64,000 bases of DNA from Streptomyces roseolus (GCF_014649855.1 NZ_BMTV01000026.1:1-64000), one strand, 5' to 3'. Positions 1 through 9,106 are shown, counted from the first letter of the stretch. Notes: generated from the sequence alone by a model not told the origin. Made by a program: numbers and translations.

Positions 1-173
1 AGACGGTCCTCGATGACCGCGTGACGGTACTCGTGCACCGCCGAACCCAGCTCGGCACCGTCCCGCACCCTCACCACGACGGCGCGGCCGGAAAGAGTGC
101 CGAAATCGACACCGACCGTGCACGCCTCGGGGTGGTGGCGAACCGTGGGGCCGGGAGGAACGTGTGAGCTCAC
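1..173 (-). CDS. araB: L-ribulokinase, N-terminal part (runs off the left edge)
   Basis: L-ribulokinase phosphorylates L-ribulose to L-ribulose 5-phosphate in L-arabinose catabolism (FGGY kinase family, cytoplasm). Only about 57 codons are inside the window. Reading the minus strand from GTG at 173, a short polar leader is followed by TVGVDFGTLSGRAVVVRV, the typical first strand and phosphate-binding loop of AraB, then DGAELGSAVHEYRHAV. The start is tentative because the leader is variable in this family. Its upstream region carries two operators of the AraR type and it sits next to the LacI-type repressor, which supports the arabinose assignment. The rest of the gene, and probably araD and araA, would lie to the left. 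Confidence 0.8.
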   Translation of the reverse strand, partial: MSSHVPPGPTVRHHPEACTVGVDFGTLSGRAVVVRVRDGAELGSAVHEYRHAVIEDR

Positions 174-220
174 GATGCGGTCTCTCTCGTCGGGAGCGGG
201 AGTCAGGGGGAGCACCCAAA

Positions 221-236
221 TTGTTAACGCTCACAA
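221..236. promoter_or_regulatory. AraR-type LacI operator in front of araB
   Basis: TTGTTAACGCTCACAA is a near-palindrome. Its reverse complement TTGTGAGCGTTAACAA matches the site at 11989-12003 almost exactly. It lies 48 bases upstream of the araB GTG, where bound repressor would block transcription. LacI-family operators of this shape, with a central CG step, are well known. Confidence 0.75.
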
Positions 237-298
237 TTGAGTTGAACAAGAGTTGGGTGCGGTTCTGTCGAACATCGGGCAGGAAACGCGGGTTTCCA

Positions 299-312
299 AG
301 TGAGCGCTCACT
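299..312. promoter_or_regulatory. Second LacI-type palindrome upstream of araB
   Basis: AGTGAGCGCTCACT is a perfect 14-base palindrome sharing the GTGAGCG half-site with the other AraR-like sites in the window. It is 78 bases from the first site, so looping between the two is possible, which is inference. Confidence 0.6.
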
Positions 313-581
313 CGTCCCCCGAGGCAGGTCGGCGGACCGGGACCGGCCCGTGGAGGGGCGGGGGGCGGTGAGAGGCGGGGCGGCGACCGGGGGCGCGCGG
401 CACGGGACGGACCTCCGTACGGCGGCCCGCGGGCCCGCGCCTCCGGAGGCCGTACGGGTCGGGGCGGGCGCCCGTCACCGGCCGTACGGCTTCCGGCGAA
501 CCCGTCACCGGTCGACGGGCACGCCCCGACGCCCGCCGGCCCGCCGGGGCCGGGGCGCGGCGGCGTGAACCGGCGCCGCCG

Positions 582-1628
582 TCAGGCCTCGTGCGGCGGG
601 CGCGTGCTCGCCCGCATGATGAGCTGCGGTTCGACCAGGAGGTGCTCGGTCTTCGTGGCGCGCCCCTCGATGTGGTCCACCAGGAGTCCGATGCTCCGGC
701 GCCCGATGGCGGCGAAGTCCTGCCGGACCGTCGTCAGCGGCGGGGGGAAGTACTCGGCCTCGGGGATGTCGTCGAAGCCGGCGACGGCGACCTGGGCGGG
801 GGTGCGGATCCCGCCCTCGCGCAGTGCCCGCAGGACGCCGAGCGCCATCTGGTCGTTGGCGACGAAGACGGCGGTGACCGGGGTCGCCCCGCGGCGGGCC
901 ATGGCGAGTCCCGCGAGCTCCTGCCCGGCCCGGTACCCGGACAGGGGGCTCCAGTCGCCCGTGAGGACGCGCGGCGGACGGATGCCGTTCTCCTCCAGGA
1001 CGGCACGCCAGCCCGCGGTGCGGGCCTCGCTCTCCAGCCAGTCGCCGGGACCCGCCACGTGCCAGACGTTCGCGTGGCCGGCGGCGAGCAGGTGCTCGGT
1101 GACCATGCGGGCGCCGAGTTCCTGGTCGAGGGAGACGCCGGGCAGGTCGAGCTGGTGGCCGCCCTCCACGGTGACCACGGGGAAGGGCGCGTCCAGTTCG
1201 GCGAGGGCCTGCACGTGCGAGCGCTGCGGGGTGATGGCGACGACGCCTTCGACGCCCCAGGCCGCGAGGTGGTCGATGGCGTCCCTGAGCCCTTGTCCGC
1301 CTCCGCTGCGCAGGCTGACGGCCGAGACGAGGTAGCCCTCCTCCCGTGCCGCCTCCTCCAGGCCGGTCAGGGTGCTGGCGGGGCCGTACAGGGCGGTGTT
1401 GACGGCGATGACGCCGAGCGTCCTGGTGCGGCGCGTCACCAGGGCGCGCGCGGCGGAGTTGCGGCGGTAGCCGAGCCGCTCGATGGCCACGGTGACCTGT
1501 TCCCGGGTGGCCGCGCGCACGTTGGGGTGGCCGCTCAGCACCCGGGAGACGGTCTGGTGGGAGACCCCCGCCTCCCGTGCGACGTCGGCCATCGTCGGCG
1601 GGCGGACGTCTTCCGCGGGGTGCGCCAC
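582..1628 (-). CDS. araR: LacI-family transcriptional repressor, AraR-like
   Basis: Probable repressor of the L-arabinose regulon. From the chosen GTG start at 1628 the protein has 348 residues. An N-terminal HTH (TMADVAREAGVSHQTVSRVL, about residues 12-31) is followed by the hinge region and a periplasmic-binding-like effector domain with the usual AVFVANDQMALGVLRAL and VAVAGFDDIPEAEYFPPPLT motifs. I prefer this start because AAGGGAG lies about 6 bases upstream; an in-frame ATG at 1697 would add an unusual 23-residue extension. The gene lies between araB and a divergent sugar importer, and matching operators flank both, which supports the AraR role and autoregulation. The exact effector is inferred. 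Confidence 0.85.
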   Translation of the reverse strand: MAHPAEDVRPPTMADVAREAGVSHQTVSRVLSGHPNVRAATREQVTVAIERLGYRRNSAARALVTRRTRTLGVIAVNTALYGPASTLTGLEEAAREEGYLVSAVSLRSGGGQGLRDAIDHLAAWGVEGVVAITPQRSHVQALAELDAPFPVVTVEGGHQLDLPGVSLDQELGARMVTEHLLAAGHANVWHVAGPGDWLESEARTAGWRAVLEENGIRPPRVLTGDWSPLSGYRAGQELAGLAMARRGATPVTAVFVANDQMALGVLRALREGGIRTPAQVAVAGFDDIPEAEYFPPPLTTVRQDFAAIGRRSIGLLVDHIEGRATKTEHLLVEPQLIMRASTRPPHEA

Positions 1629-1658
1629 GTTCGCTCCCTTCTCGGTGCTCACGGCTGT

Positions 1659-1668
1659 GTATCGATAC
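1659..1668. repeat. Short palindrome GTATCGATAC in the araR/importer promoter region
   Basis: A perfect 10-base palindrome in the divergent promoter region, 31 bases upstream of the araR start. A related TTTTTGATACGG string occurs near 11940 upstream of the second importer. It could be part of a promoter or a second regulator site. I have no direct support for either. Confidence 0.3.
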
Positions 1669-1701
1669 GGGAAAAACCTTAGCGCCTCTTGTATCACGCC
1701 T

Positions 1702-1717
1702 TTGTGAGCGCTAACAA
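1702..1717. promoter_or_regulatory. AraR-type operator between repressor and first importer
   Basis: TTGTGAGCGCTAACAA is the best-formed copy of the LacI-type operator in the window. It lies between the divergent araR and sugar-binding-protein genes, so it can serve both autoregulation and control of the importer operon. Confidence 0.8.
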
Positions 1718-1848
1718 TCTAGCTCGACCGGGGCGCCGACGCCCCGGCCACCCAGCCGGAACGGTGCCGTCCCGGTGGTGCGTGGACCGCGCTGCCGTCG
1801 AGGCCGTTCCCGGTCGGAGCCGCTCTCGACGACGGGATGGGTACGCCC

Positions 1849-2958
1849 ATGAAGAAGTTCCGATCCGCATCCGCTCTCCTGGCCGTGGCCACCGGCTGCG
1901 CCCTGCTGCTGACCGCCTGCGGGCAGTCCGGCGAGGGCGGCAGCCAGGAGGCGAAGGACGAGAAGGACCGCACCATCGGCATCGCCATGCCGACCAAGTC
2001 CTCCGAGCGGTGGATCGCTGACGGCCGCAACATGACGGAGAGCCTGAAGAAGGCCGGCTTCGCCACGACCCTGCAGTACGGCGAGGACGACCCAGACCAG
2101 CAGGTCGCCCAGATCGAGAACATGATCACCCAGGGGGTCGACGCCCTGGTCGTCGCCGCCATCAACGGCGAGGCCCTGTCCAACGTCCTGCAGCAGGCCG
2201 CGGACGCCGACATCCCGGTGATCTCCTACGACCGGCTCATCCTGGGCTCTCCCCACATCGACTACTACGCCTCCTTCGACAACGAGAAGGTCGGCGAGCT
2301 CCAGGCCACGTACATCGTCGAGAAGCTGGGGCTGAAGTCCGGCGCCAAGAAGGGCCCGTTCAACATCGAGCTGTTCGCCGGCTCCAACGACGACAACAAC
2401 ACCAAGTACTTCTTCAACGGCGCCATGAAGGTGCTCAAGCCCTACCTCGACAAGAAGCAGCTGGTCGTGCGCTCCGGGCAGACCCAGCTCAACCAGGTCA
2501 CCACCCTGCGCTGGGACGGCGGGACGGCACAGAAGCGCATGGACGACCTGCTGACCTCCGCGTACTCCTCGGCCCGGGTCGACGCCGTCCTCTCCCCGTA
2601 CGACGGCATCTCCATCGGGATCCTGTCCGCCCTGAAGTCCGACGACTACGGGAGCGCCGCCAAGCCGCTGCCGGTCGTCACCGGCCAGGACGCGGAGGTC
2701 GCCTCCGTGAAGTCGATCATCGCGGGCGAGCAGACGCAGACCGTCTACAAGGACACGCGCGCCCTCGCGAAGGTCGCCTCGGACATGGTGGCCGCCGTCC
2801 TCGACGGCAAGAAGCCCGAGGTCAACGACGACACCAGCTACGACAACGGCAAGAAGGTGGTCCCGGCCTACCTGCTCGACCCGGTCAGCGTCGACAAGTC
2901 GAACTACCGGGAGGTCCTGGTCGACTCCGGCTACATCGACGCCGGGGCGCTGAAGTGA
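1849..2958 (+). CDS. chvE: Multiple-monosaccharide ABC transporter binding lipoprotein (ChvE type)
   Basis: Extracellular sugar-binding lipoprotein of a CUT2 ABC importer. Starting at ATG 1849 (369 aa) gives a clean signal peptide, MKKFRSASALLAVATG, with lipobox LLTAC and lipidated Cys24. An alternative ATG at 1837 adds four residues but has no ribosome-binding site at a proper distance. The mature part is a type I periplasmic-binding fold: TIGIAMPTKSSERWIADG, then IENMITQGVDALVVAAINGEAL, and PVISYDRLI as in ChvE and XylF-like proteins. The stop overlaps the next start (GTGA). Operon position behind an AraR-type operator suggests L-arabinose or related aldoses as ligand, which is inference. 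Confidence 0.88.
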   Translation: MKKFRSASALLAVATGCALLLTACGQSGEGGSQEAKDEKDRTIGIAMPTKSSERWIADGRNMTESLKKAGFATTLQYGEDDPDQQVAQIENMITQGVDALVVAAINGEALSNVLQQAADADIPVISYDRLILGSPHIDYYASFDNEKVGELQATYIVEKLGLKSGAKKGPFNIELFAGSNDDNNTKYFFNGAMKVLKPYLDKKQLVVRSGQTQLNQVTTLRWDGGTAQKRMDDLLTSAYSSARVDAVLSPYDGISIGILSALKSDDYGSAAKPLPVVTGQDAEVASVKSIIAGEQTQTVYKDTRALAKVASDMVAAVLDGKKPEVNDDTSYDNGKKVVPAYLLDPVSVDKSNYREVLVDSGYIDAGALK

Positions 2959-4544
2959 CCGCCCTCCTCCAGATGCGGTCCATCGTCAAGACCTTCCCCG
3001 GCGTCCGGGCCCTCTCCGAGGTGACCCTGACCGTGGAGCGCGGCGAGGTGCACGCCCTGTGCGGGGAGAACGGGGCCGGGAAGTCGACCCTCATGAAGGT
3101 CCTGTCCGGCGTCCACCCGCACGGGACGTACGAGGGCGAGATCCTCTTCGACGGCGAGCCGTGCCGCTTCAGGGACATCAGGGCCAGCGAGCGCCGCGGC
3201 ATCGTCATCATCCACCAGGAGCTCGCGCTCGTCCCCCACCTGTCGATCGCCGAGAACATCTTCCTCGGCAACGAACCGTCCCGGCGCGGGATCGTCGACT
3301 GGCACCGGGTGCTGCGCCGGGCGTCCGAACTGCTCGGGCGGGTCGGGCTCGACGAGCACCCCGAGACCCGGGTCGGCGACATCGGGGTCGGGAAGCAACA
3401 GCTCGTGGAGATCGCCAAGGCGCTGGCGAAGGACGTGCGCCTGCTGATCCTCGACGAGCCCACCGCGGCCCTCAACGACGACGACAGCGCGAAGCTGCTG
3501 CGACTGATGCGGGAACTGAAGGACCAGGGCATCACCTCGATCCTCATCTCGCACAAGCTGAACGAGATCGCCAGGATCGCCGACTCCGTCACGATCCTGC
3601 GGGACGGGCGCTCCATCGAGACCCTCGACGTCAGGGATCCGGCCACCACCGAGGAACGCATCATCCGCGGCATGGTGGGGCGGGACCTCGACAGCCGCTT
3701 CCCCGACCGCACGCCGTACGGGGGCCCGGCCGACGCGGACCCCGTCCTGGAGATCCGGGACTGGACCGTGCGTCACCCGCTCGACCGCGGCCGCAAGGTC
3801 GTCGACGGCGTCTCGCTCCGGGTGCGCCGCGGGGAGATCGTCGGCGTCGCGGGACTCATGGGGGCCGGCCGGACCGAACTCGCCATGAGCGTCTTCGGCC
3901 GCTCCTACGGCCGGTACGAGCGGGGCACCGTGCTCAAGGACGGCCGCGAGGTGCGGACGCGCACCGTGCCCGAGGCGGTCACCCACGGCATCGCGTACGT
4001 CACCGAGGACCGCAAGCACTACGGCCTCGACCTCGGGGACTCCGTGAGCCGGAACATCTCCCTCGCGTCCCTCGGCGCCCTCGCCCGCCGCGGCGTCGTC
4101 GACGGGCACGAGGAGCGCAGGGTGGCCGAACGCTACCGGCGGACCATGAACATCAAGACCCCGAACGTCCTCGAACCGGTCGGCCGCCTCTCCGGCGGCA
4201 ACCAGCAGAAGGTCGTCCTCAGCAAGTGGATCCTCGCCGGACCGGACGTCCTCATCCTCGACGAGCCCACCCGCGGGGTCGACGTCGGAGCCAAGTACGA
4301 GATCTACACCGTGATCGACCGGCTCGCCGCCGAGGGCAAGGCGATCCTCCTCATCTCCTCCGAACTGCCCGAACTGCTCGGCATGTGCGACCGCGTCTAC
4401 ACCATGGCCGCCGGGCGGCTGACCGGCGAGGTCGCCCGCGCGGACGCCACCCAGGAAGTGCTGATGCGGCACATGACGCAGGACTCCCCCGCACCGGCGG
4501 CGGTCACCGCAGACCCCGCCCCCAGTGAAGGACACCAGGCATGA
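2955..4544 (+). CDS. mmsA: Sugar ABC transporter ATPase with two ATP-binding domains (GguA/MmsA type)
   Basis: Cytoplasmic tandem ATPase (529 aa) that powers monosaccharide import. The first domain has Walker A GENGAGKST at about residues 37-45, VGKQQLVEIAKAL as signature region and Walker B LLILDEPTAAL. The second has the degenerate Walker A GLMGAGRTE, signature LSGGNQQKVVLSKW and VLILDEPTRGVDVGAKYEIY. This asymmetry is normal for AraG/RbsA/GguA proteins. It starts with GTG inside the stop of the binding-protein gene and ends overlapping the permease ATG, so all three are translationally coupled. Confidence 0.92.
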   Translation: MTALLQMRSIVKTFPGVRALSEVTLTVERGEVHALCGENGAGKSTLMKVLSGVHPHGTYEGEILFDGEPCRFRDIRASERRGIVIIHQELALVPHLSIAENIFLGNEPSRRGIVDWHRVLRRASELLGRVGLDEHPETRVGDIGVGKQQLVEIAKALAKDVRLLILDEPTAALNDDDSAKLLRLMRELKDQGITSILISHKLNEIARIADSVTILRDGRSIETLDVRDPATTEERIIRGMVGRDLDSRFPDRTPYGGPADADPVLEIRDWTVRHPLDRGRKVVDGVSLRVRRGEIVGVAGLMGAGRTELAMSVFGRSYGRYERGTVLKDGREVRTRTVPEAVTHGIAYVTEDRKHYGLDLGDSVSRNISLASLGALARRGVVDGHEERRVAERYRRTMNIKTPNVLEPVGRLSGGNQQKVVLSKWILAGPDVLILDEPTRGVDVGAKYEIYTVIDRLAAEGKAILLISSELPELLGMCDRVYTMAAGRLTGEVARADATQEVLMRHMTQDSPAPAAVTADPAPSEGHQA

Positions 4545-5785
4545 GCACCGAAGCCGGCACGAAGACGACCTCCCCCGCGCCCCCGGGCAGCGGGTCCCCG
4601 TCCACCGGGACACCGGTGCTCCGGGTGCTCCTCGACGGCGTCCGGCGGAACATGCGCCAGTACGGCATGCTCTTCGCGCTCGGCCTGATCGTGCTGCTGT
4701 TCCAGATCTGGACGGGCGGCGACCTCCTGCTGCCGCGCAACGTGTCCAACCTCGTCCTGCAGAACAGCTACATCCTCGTCCTGGCCATCGGCATGATGAT
4801 CGTCATCGTCTCCGGGCACATCGACCTGTCGGTCGGCTCGCTGATGGCCCTGGTGGGAGGCGTCGGGGCGGTGCTGATGGTCGAGCACCACGTCTCCTGG
4901 CCGGTCGCGGTGCTCCTCACCCTGCTCCTCGGGGCGGTCGCCGGCGCGTTGCAGGGCTTCTTCATCGCGTACGTCGGCATACCGTCGTTCATCGTCACCC
5001 TCGCCGGCATGCTGCTGTTCCGCGGGCTCACCGAGATCTTCCTCAAGGGGCAGACGCTCGGCCCGTTCCCGGACGGACTGCAGAAGGTCGCCAACGGCTT
5101 CCTGCCGGAGGTCGGGCCGCGGACCGACTACCACAACCTGACGCTGCTCCTCGGCCTGGGGCTGATCTCCTACGTGGTCTTCCAGGAGGTGCGGGACCGT
5201 CGCCGCCGGCGGGAGTTCGCCCTGGAGACGCTCCCGGCGGGCCTGTTCGCGCTGAAGGTGACGGCGCTGGTCGCCGCGGTCCTGGTCACCACCCTGCTCC
5301 TGGCCAGCTACAAGGGCGCGCCCGTCGTCCTCCTCGTCCTGGCCGTCCTGCTGGTCGGCTTCGGGTACGTGATGCGCAACGCGGTGATCGGCCGCCACGT
5401 GTACGCGATCGGCGGGAACCTGCCCGCCGCGAAGCTGTCCGGGGTCAAGGACAGGAAGGTGACCTTCGCGGTCTTCCTCAACATGGGGATGCTCGCGGCG
5501 CTCGCCGGCCTCGTCTTCGCGGCGCGCTTCAACGCGGCCTCGCCGAAGGCGGGCGTGAACTTCGAACTGGAGGCCATCGCCGCCGCGTTCATCGGCGGGG
5601 CGTCGATGAGCGGGGGCGTCGGGACCGTCCTCGGGGCCATCATCGGCGGCCTGGTCCTCGGCGTGCTGAACAACGGCATGAACCTCGTCGGTGTGGGCAC
5701 CGACTGGCAGCAGGTCATCAAGGGCCTGGTGCTGCTCGCGGCGGTCGGCTTCGACGTGTGGAACAAGCGGAGGGCGGGCGCCTGA
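4541..5785 (+). CDS. mmsB: Sugar ABC transporter permease (GguB/MmsB type)
   Basis: Integral membrane subunit (414 aa) of the CUT2 importer. It shows about ten hydrophobic segments and the conserved family loop GHIDLSVGSLMALVGG after the third segment, then IAYVGIPSFIVTLAGMLLF and, near the end, IAAAFIGGASMSGGVGTVLGAI. The 414-residue length with an enlarged central loop (about residues 195-250) fits GguB/XylH-like permeases and is longer than RbsC. ATGA overlap with the ATPase gene defines the start. A strong hairpin follows directly downstream. Confidence 0.9.
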   Translation: MSTEAGTKTTSPAPPGSGSPSTGTPVLRVLLDGVRRNMRQYGMLFALGLIVLLFQIWTGGDLLLPRNVSNLVLQNSYILVLAIGMMIVIVSGHIDLSVGSLMALVGGVGAVLMVEHHVSWPVAVLLTLLLGAVAGALQGFFIAYVGIPSFIVTLAGMLLFRGLTEIFLKGQTLGPFPDGLQKVANGFLPEVGPRTDYHNLTLLLGLGLISYVVFQEVRDRRRRREFALETLPAGLFALKVTALVAAVLVTTLLLASYKGAPVVLLVLAVLLVGFGYVMRNAVIGRHVYAIGGNLPAAKLSGVKDRKVTFAVFLNMGMLAALAGLVFAARFNAASPKAGVNFELEAIAAAFIGGASMSGGVGTVLGAIIGGLVLGVLNNGMNLVGVGTDWQQVIKGLVLLAAVGFDVWNKRRAGA

Positions 5786-5795
5786 CGTCGCTCCT

Positions 5796-5842
5796 GACAC
5801 GGCTGTGCCCGCCGGCGGGGTGCCGGCGGGCACAGCCGTGTC
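5796..5842. terminator. Bidirectional terminator hairpin
   Basis: A perfect 21-bp inverted repeat (arms 5796-5816 and 5822-5842, loop of 5 bases) lies between the convergent permease and epimerase genes. It probably ends transcription from both sides. There is no T-run, as is usual in high-GC actinobacteria. Confidence 0.85.
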
Positions 5843-5851
5843 CGTGCGCGG

Positions 5852-6922
5852 TCAGTCGCGGGTGGTGAACCGCAGGACCGTCCTCGACGTGTACCGCTCG
5901 CCCGGCCGCAGCACCGTGGACGGGTCACCGGGGCGGTTCGGGGAGTCGGGGAAGTGCTGGGTCTCCAGCGCGATGCCGGCCCCCGCCCGGTAGGGCGTAC
6001 CGCTCTTGCCGAGGACCGAGCCGTCGAACTGCCCCGCGGTGTAGACCTGGAGGCCCGGCTCCGTGGTCAGCACCTCCATGCGGCGGCCGGTGGCCGGCGC
6101 GTACAGGACGGCGGCGCGGCGCGGCGTCGTGTCGCCGGGCGGGCTCAGGACGAAGTTGTGGTCGTACCCGCCGTCCGCGCCGGGGCGGGCCAGGGCGTCG
6201 GCGATCCGGAGCGGCCGGCGCAGGTCGAACGCGGTGCCGGTGACGGGAAGGTGGTCCCCGCGGGGGATGAGGTCCCCGTCGACCGGGGTGTAGTGGGAGG
6301 CGTCGACGGTCAGTTCGTGGCCGAGGACGTCGCCGGCGCCCTCGCCGTCGAGGTTGAAGTAGGCGTGGTTGGTCAGGTTGACCGGGGTGGGGGCGTCGGT
6401 GACGGCCGTGTAGGAGAAGGCGAGTTCGCCGTCGCGGCCGACGAGACAGCTGACGGTGGCCTCCAGGTTCCCCGGGAAGCCCTGGTCGCCGTCCGGGCTG
6501 CGGAGGCGCAGGAGCACGCCGGTCCACTCCGGGGTGTGGACGCTCTCGGCTTCCCACAGGCGGGTGTCGAAACCGTCGGTGCCGCCGTGCAGACAGTGGC
6601 CGTTCTCCTGCGTGGTCAGCCGGTGGGGCGTCCCGTCCAGGGAGAAGCGGCCGTGGGCGATGCGGTTGGCGTAGCGGCCGACGGTGGCGCCGAAGTACCG
6701 GGCGGTGGTGGCCGTGTGGCGCGGGTCGAGGGGTGCGAGGACGACGTCGGCCGGAGTGCCGTGCCGGTCCGGCGCCCACAGCCCGTGGAGGCAGGCGCCG
6801 AGGGTGTGCACCTCCGCCGTGAGTCCGCCGGGGAAGCCGAAGGTCCATCGGTGGCCGGCGTACGGGTCGGGTCGGCGGACCGGAGGGGCACCGGTGATCG
6901 GGGGCGGCGGGGCTGGGTTCAT
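5852..6922 (-). CDS. galM: Aldose 1-epimerase (mutarotase)
   Basis: Interconverts alpha and beta anomers of free aldoses. The 356-residue protein has the family landmarks in order: GATVGRYANRIAHGRF, the N-terminal substrate His in ENGHCLHGG, the catalytic His in NLTNHAYFNL (about residue 186), YDHNFVL, and the catalytic Glu in ALETQHFPDSPN near the C-terminus. A ribosome-binding site AAGGAACCTCC precedes the ATG. The gene is convergent with the first importer and reads in the same direction as the second importer, just downstream of its last permease, so it may be co-transcribed with it. L-Arabinose is a plausible substrate given its neighbours. Confidence 0.9.
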   Translation of the reverse strand: MNPAPPPPITGAPPVRRPDPYAGHRWTFGFPGGLTAEVHTLGACLHGLWAPDRHGTPADVVLAPLDPRHTATTARYFGATVGRYANRIAHGRFSLDGTPHRLTTQENGHCLHGGTDGFDTRLWEAESVHTPEWTGVLLRLRSPDGDQGFPGNLEATVSCLVGRDGELAFSYTAVTDAPTPVNLTNHAYFNLDGEGAGDVLGHELTVDASHYTPVDGDLIPRGDHLPVTGTAFDLRRPLRIADALARPGADGGYDHNFVLSPPGDTTPRRAAVLYAPATGRRMEVLTTEPGLQVYTAGQFDGSVLGKSGTPYRAGAGIALETQHFPDSPNRPGDPSTVLRPGERYTSRTVLRFTTRD

Positions 6923-6995
6923 GGAGGTTCCTTGTTCGCGGGAGGGCGCGGCCGGAAAGGGGGCGGGGAGGACCCCGCCCCCGCGTGGCCCGGAC

Positions 6996-7994
6996 CTATT
7001 CGGCCTGGCGGGATCCGCCGAAGAGGCGCTGGAGGAGGATGAAGACGAACAGCAGGCCGCCGATGACGATGCGGGTCCACCAGGAACTGAGCGTGCCCTG
7101 GAAGCTGATGACGGTCTGGATCAGGCCGAGGACGGTCACGCCGAGCGCGGTGCCCAGGACGAATCCGGAGCCACCGGTCAGCAGCGTCCCGCCGATCACG
7201 GCGGCGGCGATGGCGTCGAGTTCCATGCCGACGGCGTGCAGGGCGTAGCCGGAGAGCATGTAGAAGGTCAGCAGCAGACCGCCGAGGGCGGAGCACAGGC
7301 CGCTCACGGCGTACACCGCGACCTTGGTGCGCCCGACGGGCAGGCCCATGAGGCGGGCGGAGGACTCGCTGCCGCCCAGGGCGTAGACGGTGCGGCCGAA
7401 GCGGGTGTGGTGGAGGACGACGAAGGCGGCCGCCAGCACGACCAGGGCGATGACCACGGCGGGCGAGACGAACAGTCCGCCGGGCAGGAGCACCCGGGTC
7501 TGGGCGATCCGGGTGGTCGTCGGGTCGGTGATCGAGATGGACTCGGTGCTGATCATGTAGCAGAGGCCGCGGGCGAGGAACATGCCCGCGAGGGTGACGA
7601 TGAAGGGCTGGATCTCGAAGGTGTGGATCACCCAGCCCATGAGGGCGCCGCCGCCCGCTCCCACCAGCAGCACCAGCGGTACCGCCAGGGCGAGCGGCAG
7701 GCCGTTCTGTTCGACCAGCCAGGCCGTCAGCATGGTCGACAGGGCCACCATGGAGCCGACCGACAGGTCGATTCCGCCGGTGAGGAGGACGAAGGTCATG
7801 CCGATCGCGACGACGAGCAGGAAGCCGTTGTCGATCAGGACGTTGAGCAGGACCTGCGCGGAGAAGAAGCCTTCGTACTGTACGGAGCCGATCGAGAACA
7901 TCGCGACCAGCAGGGTGGCCGTCACCATGAGCGGCAGGCGGGCGGCGTGCCGTGCCGAGAAGCGGTGGAGCGGCTTGGTGAGGAGGGTGCTCAC
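6996..7994 (-). CDS. yjfF: Sugar ABC transporter permease, YjfF type
   Basis: Second membrane subunit (332 aa) of a YtfQRT-YjfF-type furanose importer. Hydrophobic segments surround the motif TGGIDLSVGSMVALSTM, followed by TFEIQPFIVTLAGMFLARG and LDAIAAAVIGGTLLTGGSGF. The GTG start at 7994 overlaps the stop of the upstream permease and has GGAGGT at a good distance. Having two different permease genes plus one double ATPase and one binding protein is the hallmark of the ytf/yjf system, as opposed to ribose-type operons with a single permease. Confidence 0.88.
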   Translation of the reverse strand: MSTLLTKPLHRFSARHAARLPLMVTATLLVAMFSIGSVQYEGFFSAQVLLNVLIDNGFLLVVAIGMTFVLLTGGIDLSVGSMVALSTMLTAWLVEQNGLPLALAVPLVLLVGAGGGALMGWVIHTFEIQPFIVTLAGMFLARGLCYMISTESISITDPTTTRIAQTRVLLPGGLFVSPAVVIALVVLAAAFVVLHHTRFGRTVYALGGSESSARLMGLPVGRTKVAVYAVSGLCSALGGLLLTFYMLSGYALHAVGMELDAIAAAVIGGTLLTGGSGFVLGTALGVTVLGLIQTVISFQGTLSSWWTRIVIGGLLFVFILLQRLFGGSRQAE

Positions 7995-9106
7995 GGGTGG
8001 ACCTCCTGCCGACGGGCCGTCAGGTCGCCCGCGCCGGCGGCGGGTTCCGGGGCGGCCGTCCGGCGACGGCGTGAGAGTCGCGCGCGGAACACGGGCGACT
8101 GGACGAGGCACACGACGATGACGACGAGGGCCTTGAAGACGAGGGTGGTCTCCGGCGGCACGCCGAGGGTGTAGATGGTGGTCGAGAGGGTCTGGATGAC
8201 GAGCGCGCCGAGGACCGTCCCGCCGAGGGAGAAGCGGCCGCCCGTGAGGGCGGTCCCGCCGATGACCACGGCCAGGATCGCGTCCAGCTCGATCCACAGG
8301 CCCGCGTTGTTGCCGTCGGCGCTGGACACGTTGGAGCTGATCATGAGGCCGGCGACCGCGGCGCAGACGGCGCTGAGGACGTAGACCGTGACGAGGAGGC
8401 CGGCCGCCCGGATGCCGACGAGCCGGCTCGCGACCGGGTTGCCGCCCACCGATTCGATGAGCATGCCGAGTGCGGTCCGACGGGTGACGAGGGAGGTGAC
8501 GGCGACGAGGGCCGCGGCGAGCAGGACGGCGAAGGGGAGGGTGAGCCAGTAGCCGCCGCCGATCATCTTGTAGGCGGCGCTGGAGACGCTGATGATCTGG
8601 CCGTCGGTGATCAGCTGGGCCACGCCGCGCCCGGCGACCATGAGGACCAGCGTGGCGACGATGGGCTGGACGCCGAGGCGGGCGACGAGGAGGCCGTTGA
8701 GGAGGCCGATCGCGGCGGCCACGCCGACCGCCAGCGCGATCGCCGTCGTCAGCGTGGACAGGCTTCCGGGGTCCTCGGCGGTGGCGATGTGCTCGCACGC
8801 GAGGGCGCCGGCGATGGCGACCGTCGAGCCGACCGAGAGGTCGATGCCCCGGGTGGCGATGACGAGCGTCATGCCGAGGGAGACCAGGATCAGCGGGGCG
8901 CCGAACTGGAGGATGTCGATCAGGCTGCCGTACAGGTGTCCGTTCTGGACGCGGACGGCGAAGAAGTCGTGGGTGAGCGCGACGTTCCCCAGCAACAGGG
9001 TGGCCAGGACGGCGGCGGGCCAGAACAGGCGGTGCCCGGTCAGCCGCCGGGCTCCGGGCGCCCGGCCCGGGCGCGCCCCGGCGCCGGTGTCGTCAGGTGG
9101 TGTCAT
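7991..9106 (-). CDS. ytfT: Sugar ABC transporter permease, YtfT type
   Basis: First membrane subunit (371 aa) of the second importer. About ten membrane segments; family loop TRGIDLSVGSTVAIAGALAC; NGLLVARLGVQPIVATLVLM; IELDAILAVVIGGTALTGGRF. Its ATG overlaps the ATPase stop (ATGA) and its stop overlaps the next permease start (GTGA), so translation of all subunits is coupled. The 24-residue Pro/Gly/Arg-rich N-terminus and the C-terminal Arg-rich tail are cytoplasmic and typical for streptomycete versions. Confidence 0.88.
   Translation of the reverse strand: MTPPDDTGAGARPGRAPGARRLTGHRLFWPAAVLATLLLGNVALTHDFFAVRVQNGHLYGSLIDILQFGAPLILVSLGMTLVIATRGIDLSVGSTVAIAGALACEHIATAEDPGSLSTLTTAIALAVGVAAAIGLLNGLLVARLGVQPIVATLVLMVAGRGVAQLITDGQIISVSSAAYKMIGGGYWLTLPFAVLLAAALVAVTSLVTRRTALGMLIESVGGNPVASRLVGIRAAGLLVTVYVLSAVCAAVAGLMISSNVSSADGNNAGLWIELDAILAVVIGGTALTGGRFSLGGTVLGALVIQTLSTTIYTLGVPPETTLVFKALVVIVVCLVQSPVFRARLSRRRRTAAPEPAAGAGDLTARRQEVHP

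Larger units (their letters stand above)
174..581. other. araB upstream regulatory region without a gene
   Basis: These 408 bases separate the araB start from the stop codon of the LacI repressor. They contain two operator-like palindromes near the araB end (221-236 and 299-312). The remaining 270 bases are GC-rich and rich in short CCGG/CCGTACGG repeats. Open frames here have no recognisable protein similarity and poor codon bias, so I call no gene. Confidence 0.6.

Noticed and set aside
2931..4613. 560-codon antisense frame over the first importer ATPase
   Set aside because: Pure antisense of a well-conserved double ATPase. Composition is typical of a high-GC shadow frame.
6684..8174. Plus-strand frame rich in Glu/Asp/Gln over the yjfF permease
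   Set aside because: The charged repeats are the antisense reading of hydrophobic membrane helices.
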